Shown piece by piece: positions 58,417 to 64,000 of a stretch of 64,000 nucleotides of DNA. The DNA lies in IMG/VR virus record IMGVR_UViG_3300019458_000191, positions 25,914 through 89,913 of that record, one strand, 5' to 3'. Position numbers and translations under genes: made by a program. Source of the stretch: a virus. The first letter of the stretch is position 1. Each line of letters begins with the position of its first letter. The notes below the pieces were generated by a model, which had not been told where the DNA came from, searched no databases, and saw nothing but the letters and a program-made list of their open reading frames with translations.

Positions 58417-59131
58417 AAATGTAATTACATACTTGCATCAATGGCCTGATTTCAAAATCAATATCATAGATGTTGGTTGTCACAAAGCAGGATTTCTACA
58501 CGGATTTAAACGTAAATTAACAAAGGATAGTTTTTGGGTAGGTATTGATGCGTGTGATTATGGTATCGGCGGACAATACGATGTATTCGTAAATAAAGCC
58601 GTTGATAATGTAGCAAAAGACGAAATTCGACAATTTAATGAGTATGTAGAATCAGGATGCAATTCTCTTCTTCCTATGAATATGGAAATTCTAACGGGAG
58701 ATAATTCCGAATACGAAAAGAAATGGTATATTGGAAAAACAGCCGAACAATTATCCGTGGTGAAAGAACAAAAGACTGTAACAAGAGACGTAAATGTATC
58801 TTCATTACATTCGATTCTATCTTTCATGCCACGGTTTACAAATGAAATGATTCACTTTATAAAAATCGACACTCAAGGAAATGATATTAATGTTGTTAAG
58901 AGCATGAAAGAATTCAGAGATAAAACATTATTCATTCAAATGGAGTGTGTTTCCAGTCACAATAAGAATATAGTTTTATATAAAGGACAACAAATCATGG
59001 AAGATGATATAAAAGATATGGAAGAAATGGGATTCATGGTTTATGATTTTGTAGATTATGGAGCCAATAGAACAGCTGGACCAGAAGCCGATGTTGTATT
59101 CTATAACAAAAAATTAGTGGAGATGGAATGA
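58406..59131 (+). CDS. FkbM-like methyltransferase
   Basis: 241 residues. I-I-D-V-G-C near 20-25 (SAM-binding), V-G-I-D-A near 45, and H-F-I-K-I-D-T-Q-G-N-D near 150-160 match the FkbM O-methyltransferase family that methylates sugars. Start overlaps the endonuclease gene by 11 bases. Confidence 0.75.
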   Translation: MIFENVITYLHQWPDFKINIIDVGCHKAGFLHGFKRKLTKDSFWVGIDACDYGIGGQYDVFVNKAVDNVAKDEIRQFNEYVESGCNSLLPMNMEILTGDNSEYEKKWYIGKTAEQLSVVKEQKTVTRDVNVSSLHSILSFMPRFTNEMIHFIKIDTQGNDINVVKSMKEFRDKTLFIQMECVSSHNKNIVLYKGQQIMEDDIKDMEEMGFMVYDFVDYGANRTAGPEADVVFYNKKLVEME

Positions 59132-59451
59132 AAATAACAGAAGGAAAAAAATTCAAAAATGGCTGGTACATTGGGGCATTTGAACCATCAATTTTGAATA
59201 CCAAGGATTTTGAGGTATCACATCAATTTCATAAAAAAGGATTTGTATCCACACCCCACTATCATAAAATTTCTAATGAATATAATTATATTGTTAATGG
59301 TTCGGTTTTAGTTAATCATCAACATCATTTAAAAAGAGGGGATACGTTCATTTACGAACCAAACGAAATTTCGGATGTAGAATTCTTAGAAGACACAGAT
59401 ATGATAGTGGTTCGAGTTCCTTCTGCACCCGGAGATAAATACGAAGTATGA
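59128..59451 (+). CDS. Cupin-fold protein
   Basis: 107 residues, one beta-barrel cupin: H-Y-H near 44-46, a G near 58 and R-G-D near 70-72 in the usual metal-binding layout. May be an isomerase or epimerase of the sugar pathway. ATGA overlaps on both sides. Confidence 0.72.
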   Translation: MKITEGKKFKNGWYIGAFEPSILNTKDFEVSHQFHKKGFVSTPHYHKISNEYNYIVNGSVLVNHQHHLKRGDTFIYEPNEISDVEFLEDTDMIVVRVPSAPGDKYEV

Positions 59452-60185
59452 GAGTTGCATTATGTTTGTCAGGACAACCAAGATTTGTAGAAAAGGCATA
59501 CCCTTATATCTACAATCATCTTATTGTCCCTAATTGTGCGGATGTTTTCTTTCATACATGGTTCTCAAAAGATGATGTAAATAAAGCATATCGAAATGAT
59601 ACCGGTTGGACAAATCATCCAAACAATAAAATTCCAGAAAATACTGAAGAGATTCTTTTAGGTCTTTACAAACCAAAATCTCACTTGTTTGAGAAACAAA
59701 GAACCTTCAAAAATAAGTCATGGAACGTAGATAAAACGATTCAAAAATTTTGTAGTCATCTTGAAAGAGATTACTTTGTAAATATGATGCATTGTATGTG
59801 GTATAGCATACACAAATCCAATGCTGTCAAAGAGATTTATAGATATGAACAGGACATAGTTTACGATTATGTTATACGATGTAGATTCGACGCCATCGTG
59901 CCACGTCCGTTATTATGTTCTGAATTAGACCCTAATATTCTTCATTTGAGTCATGACAGACAACAACCAAATATGTTAGATGATTGGTTCGCTGTGTCTT
60001 CGACAAAAAATATGAACGTATATACAGATTGTTACAATTTAATGGATGCGGCGTATGAAATAGGAATGAAACGAGATGGATTGGTATGTAATGAAATTTT
60101 AATACATGATGTGGTTAAACAATTCAACATACCTACAACAATAATACCGAATTTTAAAATTGAATTCGTAAGACCTTGGACATAA
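59448..60185 (+). CDS. Putative glycosyltransferase
   Basis: 245 residues. A-L-C-L-S-G-Q-P-R near 4-12 and A-D-V-F-F-H-T-W near 31-38 followed by C-R-F-D-A near 145 are the pattern of a glycosyltransferase family seen in capsule loci. No D-x-D clear. No function assigned beyond GT-like. Confidence 0.68.
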   Translation: MRVALCLSGQPRFVEKAYPYIYNHLIVPNCADVFFHTWFSKDDVNKAYRNDTGWTNHPNNKIPENTEEILLGLYKPKSHLFEKQRTFKNKSWNVDKTIQKFCSHLERDYFVNMMHCMWYSIHKSNAVKEIYRYEQDIVYDYVIRCRFDAIVPRPLLCSELDPNILHLSHDRQQPNMLDDWFAVSSTKNMNVYTDCYNLMDAAYEIGMKRDGLVCNEILIHDVVKQFNIPTTIIPNFKIEFVRPWT

Positions 60186-60186
60186 T

Positions 60187-60747
60187 ATGATAAAATTAGC
60201 AATTCTTGATATCGACGGTGTTCTTACTGATGGAACAAAAGTAGTCAACGTGGATGGACAATCCATCGAAAAACAATTCAATGACAAGGATTTTGTTGCT
60301 ATAAAGAAACTTCAAGCATCAGGCGTATCGGTGTGTTTTTTAAGTGGAGACAAAAACGTTAATGAAGCCGTAGCAAAAAAGAGAAGCATCGATTTCTATT
60401 TTGCACATACCGGTGCAGGTCACATGAGTAAAAAGGATTTCTTACCAATGTTGCTAAATAAATATAAAGCCACAAAGGATGAAACCGTTTACATAGGAGA
60501 TGATTATATAGATGTTGAGATAATGAAAGAATTGACACACACCTATTGTCCTATGGATGCAACAGAAGAAACAAAAGAAGCAGCAAATACTATGTTATTG
60601 AGACGTGGTGGTGAAGGAGTAATATCAGATTTATATCATGATTTAGTTAATGAAAACTTAATAAATCCTTGCACATTCCAACAATTTCTTGAAGTAGATA
60701 GAATCGAAAAAGAAAAAAGAGAAAGACTCGTCAGAAATATGTTATGA
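60187..60747 (+). CDS. KdsC-like HAD phosphatase, copy 2
   Basis: 186 residues, close paralogue of the gene at 55004: D-I-D-G-V-L-T-D-G near 8-16, N-D-K-D-F, F-L-S-G-D, I-G-D-D-Y-I-D. By eye about half the residues match copy 1. Its presence after a GT gene suggests a separate branch or a later duplication. Confidence 0.82.
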   Translation: MIKLAILDIDGVLTDGTKVVNVDGQSIEKQFNDKDFVAIKKLQASGVSVCFLSGDKNVNEAVAKKRSIDFYFAHTGAGHMSKKDFLPMLLNKYKATKDETVYIGDDYIDVEIMKELTHTYCPMDATEETKEAANTMLLRRGGEGVISDLYHDLVNENLINPCTFQQFLEVDRIEKEKRERLVRNML

Positions 60748-61394
60748 TAATTACTAATGTATCGCGTTTGGGAGATTTTCTTCTAACTCTTCCTGTTGCT
60801 TCTTGGATTCACAAAAATCAAGGAGAAAAGATACATTTTGTCTTGAGCGATAATTTTCCTCTATATAAAAAGATAGAACCTCTATTGCGTCTTCAACCAT
60901 TCACCGAAAATGTTTCTTATGTAAATGTTGGAACCAATGCTTTCGACCCCTCTCATTGGTGCTTTAATCCTCAACAATTTTGTATCGAAGGTAACTATCT
61001 AAACATGGGATTTTGGGAATATCCTGGAAAATATTTACCACAATTTTATGCCGAAAGATATGGATTAGGAGTAGATAATGATTTTGTTATTACTGTTGGA
61101 AACAATGATGTCGAAAAGACGGAACCATATTCTGTGTGGATAGAATCGTCTCCATATCGTGAAGAGTATGGAAAATTAAAATCGATAGTTCCTTATGATT
61201 GTATCGAACTTAAATCAGATTTCATAAGTGACGCGGTGTATGCTAAAAATGCTGATACGGTGTATTCCACAATGGGTGGATTCATGATTATTTTGGATTT
61301 AATGAATGTTCATTGTAAGGTATATGCTCCAATGAATTTATTAGAAACAAAATATCTTTACTATCGTAATAATCACGAGTATTTTTGTTTATGA
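60744..61394 (+). CDS. Heptosyltransferase-like (GT9) protein
   Basis: 216 residues. N-V-S-R-L-G-D-F-L-L-T-L-P near 4-16 is the N-terminal motif of GT9 heptosyltransferases. The C-terminal half, normally with the donor site, is short (GT9 enzymes are 320-350 long), so it may be partial or need a partner. ATGA with the next gene. Confidence 0.7.
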   Translation: MIITNVSRLGDFLLTLPVASWIHKNQGEKIHFVLSDNFPLYKKIEPLLRLQPFTENVSYVNVGTNAFDPSHWCFNPQQFCIEGNYLNMGFWEYPGKYLPQFYAERYGLGVDNDFVITVGNNDVEKTEPYSVWIESSPYREEYGKLKSIVPYDCIELKSDFISDAVYAKNADTVYSTMGGFMIILDLMNVHCKVYAPMNLLETKYLYYRNNHEYFCL

Positions 61395-62182
61395 AAATAT
61401 TAGTTTGTATTCCTAATTACGGAACGGGAAATAGAGAACACTTAAAAAGAACTCTATTGGAATACTCTACATATAAAAATTATGAGTTGGAAATTCATCT
61501 TCTTTTAACTGATGAAATAGACGTTTCCGAGTTCACTACTCTTAAAATCATAAAACACTTTTATCCTAAAGACATCGGACATTTCTTGACTCACACTCAC
61601 AAACAGATTTTTACCCAAAACATAGAATTGTTTGATTACTTTTTATACATTGAAGATGATATTCTGTTGAGAGAGGTTTCCGTAGATTTGTTTATGGAAG
61701 AATCTAAAATTCTTCCTCCAAATTTTGTTTGTGGATTTCTTCGATTTGAATATAAAAAGGATGAAGATTATTGTTATTTGATAGACTGTCATCCAGAACA
61801 TTCTGTTCATAGAAATGGTAAAGGCATCATTAGAAACAATTATAACATTGTTGGTAATGACTATTTGGAATTACACAACGTTCATCAGGGGTGTTATCTT
61901 CTTTCTAAGGTTCAATTGCTGTTTGTAATTAAAAGTGGATGGTATTTTCATGACCATAGACACGGAGGATACGCTGGTATATTGGAATCTGCTGCATCGG
62001 ACGTTTATTTTAGGTGTGGAATAATAAAAGTCACACCAAGAAATAAAATAAATGAACTAATCATTCATCACTTGCCGAATAAATATGTAAATATGTTGCC
62101 GAATGTATATCGTGATGATATAGTTCCCGATGCCAATAAATTAAAGGTTATAGAAAATGAATCCAATCGTATTATATTGTAA
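61391..62182 (+). CDS. Glycosyltransferase, GT-A-like
   Basis: 263 residues from ATG 61391 (TTG 61385 is in frame). Y-I-E-D-D-I near 87-92 holds the D-x-D-like metal site, H-H-L-P-N-K near 222. The family is typical of phage and capsule loci; the donor is unknown. Overlaps the next gene by 26 bases. Confidence 0.68.
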   Translation: MKILVCIPNYGTGNREHLKRTLLEYSTYKNYELEIHLLLTDEIDVSEFTTLKIIKHFYPKDIGHFLTHTHKQIFTQNIELFDYFLYIEDDILLREVSVDLFMEESKILPPNFVCGFLRFEYKKDEDYCYLIDCHPEHSVHRNGKGIIRNNYNIVGNDYLELHNVHQGCYLLSKVQLLFVIKSGWYFHDHRHGGYAGILESAASDVYFRCGIIKVTPRNKINELIIHHLPNKYVNMLPNVYRDDIVPDANKLKVIENESNRIIL

Positions 62183-62963
62183 ATCCTATTGTAATGACGT
62201 TCAGAGAGTCAAAATACTTCTTGATTCTGTAGAAAAACACAACAAGGATGGCATTCCATTTTACATCTCCGTTCCTTCTACGGATATTACTATGTTTAAA
62301 ATGGTTTTAGGAGAACGGTCAACTTATACTCTCATCACCGACGAAGAAATTTTAGGAAACAACCTTGAACAATCATGGGTGAACCAACAAATTGTTAAGG
62401 TGTCCTTCTGGAAGTTGAAGAACTGTTTCAACTATCTAGTTTTAGATTCGGATAGTTATTTCATTCGTGACTTCTTCATCAAAGATTTCATTTATGACGG
62501 TGTAATTCCTTATACTGTAATTCATCAACAAAAAAATTTATTTGAATGGACGTGTAAAAATAAGAATATATTGGGATTTGACCCATCTATTTCATTTGGC
62601 GAATGTAGATATCCCATTATGGAATTATTTGGTAGGAAAGGAAAAATATATGATTTTGGTCCATGTCCGTTCATAAGCTCATGTTTAGTATGGGAATCTT
62701 TGGAAGAAAATTATATAAAACCAAATAATTTAAAAATTGAAGATTTAATACGGTTAATTTCTTCAGAATTTTCTTGGTATGGAGAAACTCTTTTAACATG
62801 GAAACCTATAGAACTACACCCTATAGAACCTCTGTTTAAAGTTATGCATTACTTGGATCAATACCAAGAATATAAACGATTAGGATATACAGAAAAACAT
62901 TGGTCAGAAAATTATTTAGGAATAGTTTGTCAAAGTTCTAGTGGGCTTCCGTTAAAATATTAA
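62157..62963 (+). CDS. DUF6492-type glycosyltransferase
   Basis: 268 residues. L-V-L-D-S-D-S-Y-F near 92-100 is the D-x-D-type motif of the DUF6492 glycosyltransferase family, and C-R-Y-P-I-M lies near 150. Last enzyme of the island before the second homing endonuclease. Confidence 0.75.
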   Translation: MNPIVLYCKSYCNDVQRVKILLDSVEKHNKDGIPFYISVPSTDITMFKMVLGERSTYTLITDEEILGNNLEQSWVNQQIVKVSFWKLKNCFNYLVLDSDSYFIRDFFIKDFIYDGVIPYTVIHQQKNLFEWTCKNKNILGFDPSISFGECRYPIMELFGRKGKIYDFGPCPFISSCLVWESLEENYIKPNNLKIEDLIRLISSEFSWYGETLLTWKPIELHPIEPLFKVMHYLDQYQEYKRLGYTEKHWSENYLGIVCQSSSGLPLKY

Positions 62964-62965
62964 TT

Positions 62966-64000
62966 ATGAATGATTTGACCATAAGAAAAAATCATTTTTT
63001 AAATAATTCCAATAAAATTCATAAAAATAAATATGATTATTTAAAATCCAATTATATTAATAATTCCACAAAAATAGAAATAATTTGTCCTTTTCATGGT
63101 TCTTTTTTTCAAGTTCCGTATAACCATTTATTAGGAAGGGGATGCAATAAATGTGCTATAGAAAATAAAAAACAACAAAACACAAAAACAACAAAACAAT
63201 TTATAATTGATGCTAGGAATATACACGGAAATAAATATGATTATTCTCTTGTAGAATATAAAAGATGGAACATTTTTGTTAAAATTATATGTAAAAAGGG
63301 CCATTGTTTTTTTCAAACTCCAAATAGTCATCTCAATGGAAACGGATGTTCTATTTGTTCAGGGAATATAAAGTCAAATACAGAAGAATTTATTAAAAAG
63401 GCCAAAAAAATTCACGGTAACAAGTATGGTTATCAATTTATATGTTATAAAAATAATAGAAAAAAATTAAAAATTGTTTGTTTCAAACACGGAATTTTTT
63501 ATCAATCCGCTCACGATCATCTCAGAGGTAATGGGTGCATAAAGTGTGGTATAAATATCATAATTAATAAATTGTCTTTATCTAGAAAAGAATTTATTAA
63601 TAAATCCAGAAAGATACATGGAAACAAATATGATTACACCAAAGTAAATTATATCAACTATTCTAGTAATATTGAAATAATTTGTAAAAACCACGGCTCT
63701 TTTTTTCAAACCCCCAATAATCACTTACAAGGAAAAGGATGTATAAAGTGTACATGGTTGATATCTAAGCCCGAAAAAGAATTTTTAAATTTACTAAATA
63801 TTCCTCTACGCAATATTCGTTTAAAAGAATGGAGGTCTAAATCGGTAGATGGTTACGACCCAAAAACAAATACTGTCTATGAATTTCTAGGAGATTACTG
63901 GCATGGAAATCCGAATATATTTTCACCAAATAAAATTAATAAAGACACTAAAAAATCATTCGGAGAATTATACAGAGATACTATATTAAAACTTGAAAAA
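62966..64000 (+). CDS. Zinc-finger homing endonuclease, cut by window end
   Basis: Open to the last base (345 codons seen). Four zinc-knuckle repeats (I-H-x-N-K-Y-x-Y plus C-x-x-H-G-x-F-x-Q) then Y-E-F-L-G-D-Y-W-H-G-N-P, as in the gene at 57502. Directly after the DUF6492 gene (two bases). The 3' end is outside the window. Confidence 0.72.
   Translation, partial: MNDLTIRKNHFLNNSNKIHKNKYDYLKSNYINNSTKIEIICPFHGSFFQVPYNHLLGRGCNKCAIENKKQQNTKTTKQFIIDARNIHGNKYDYSLVEYKRWNIFVKIICKKGHCFFQTPNSHLNGNGCSICSGNIKSNTEEFIKKAKKIHGNKYGYQFICYKNNRKKLKIVCFKHGIFYQSAHDHLRGNGCIKCGINIIINKLSLSRKEFINKSRKIHGNKYDYTKVNYINYSSNIEIICKNHGSFFQTPNNHLQGKGCIKCTWLISKPEKEFLNLLNIPLRNIRLKEWRSKSVDGYDPKTNTVYEFLGDYWHGNPNIFSPNKINKDTKKSFGELYRDTILKLEK

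Noticed and set aside
1-64000. tRNA genes
   Set aside because: No cloverleaf or T-loop (GGTTCRANNC) in a gap was seen; all gaps over 100 bases were read.
1-64000. CRISPR arrays, insertion sequences, integrase
   Set aside because: No regularly spaced repeats, no transposase or recombinase motifs found.

Overview
The window looks like part of the genome of a large, lytic, T4-like tailed phage (jumbo-phage style). It is AT-rich (roughly two thirds A+T by eye), densely packed with short overlaps between genes, and carries a T4-type replication set: family B DNA polymerase, sliding clamp, clamp-loader ATPase, ATP-dependent DNA ligase, SNF2-type helicase, thymidylate synthase, DHFR and dUTPase, plus rIIA/rIIB homologues and several free-standing homing endonucleases. 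I see no integrase, tRNA, rRNA or CRISPR array, and no capsid, portal, tail or terminase gene that I can name. The host cannot be named from this sequence. The promoters match the bacterial sigma-70 consensus (TTGACA, 16-18 bp, TATAAT-like) and some genes have a clear Shine-Dalgarno.

Region 1 (1-19613, plus strand) holds nucleotide metabolism (DHFR, thymidylate synthase), a membrane-anchored trypsin-like protease, a Pth2-like protein, WGR-domain DNA ligase, DEDD exonuclease, metallophosphoesterase, P-loop kinases, two lipoprotein/membrane proteins, rIIA and rIIB with their own strong promoters, a cyclic-phosphate-processing receiver-domain protein, a ClpP-like protease and an HNH protein. It ends at a bidirectional terminator near 19640-19665.

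Region 2 (19837-44615, minus strand) runs the other way. From its promoter-proximal end it has a secreted FecR-like protein, the DNA polymerase operon, a NUMOD3 homing endonuclease, a Mom-like DNA-modification protein, HAD, Nudix, MazG-like and macro-domain proteins, the clamp and clamp loader, many small conserved phage proteins (DUF1937, ASCH, DUF6899-like), a run of possible virion-associated proteins including a zinc metallopeptidase and a Tat-signal protein, the helicase, a glycosyltransferase, a GDP-mannose dehydratase-like enzyme and a VWA protein.

Region 3 (44676-64000, plus strand) starts from promoters superimposed on the divergent gene. After a Cas4/RecB-like nuclease and an RHH protein, it becomes a roughly 17 kb glycan island: glycosyltransferases of several folds, a cupin-nucleotidyltransferase-kinase fusion, a nucleotidyltransferase-RpiB fusion, shikimate-dehydrogenase-like and GatZ-like enzymes, a PfkB-like kinase, three HAD phosphatases, a GDPD-like protein, an FkbM methyltransferase and a cupin. 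The likely product is a phage-encoded activated sugar and its transfer onto DNA, virion or host surface. Two related zinc-finger homing endonucleases sit in or next to it, the second cut by the window end.

The most unusual signals are: several sigma-70-type promoters whose -10 element lies only 5-8 bases before the start codon (leaderless mRNAs); a second promoter class with A/C-rich leaders on rIIA, rIIB, HNH and clamp genes; the fused sugar enzymes; and a small gene near 34.1-34.3 kb that reads as one protein only after a frameshift.
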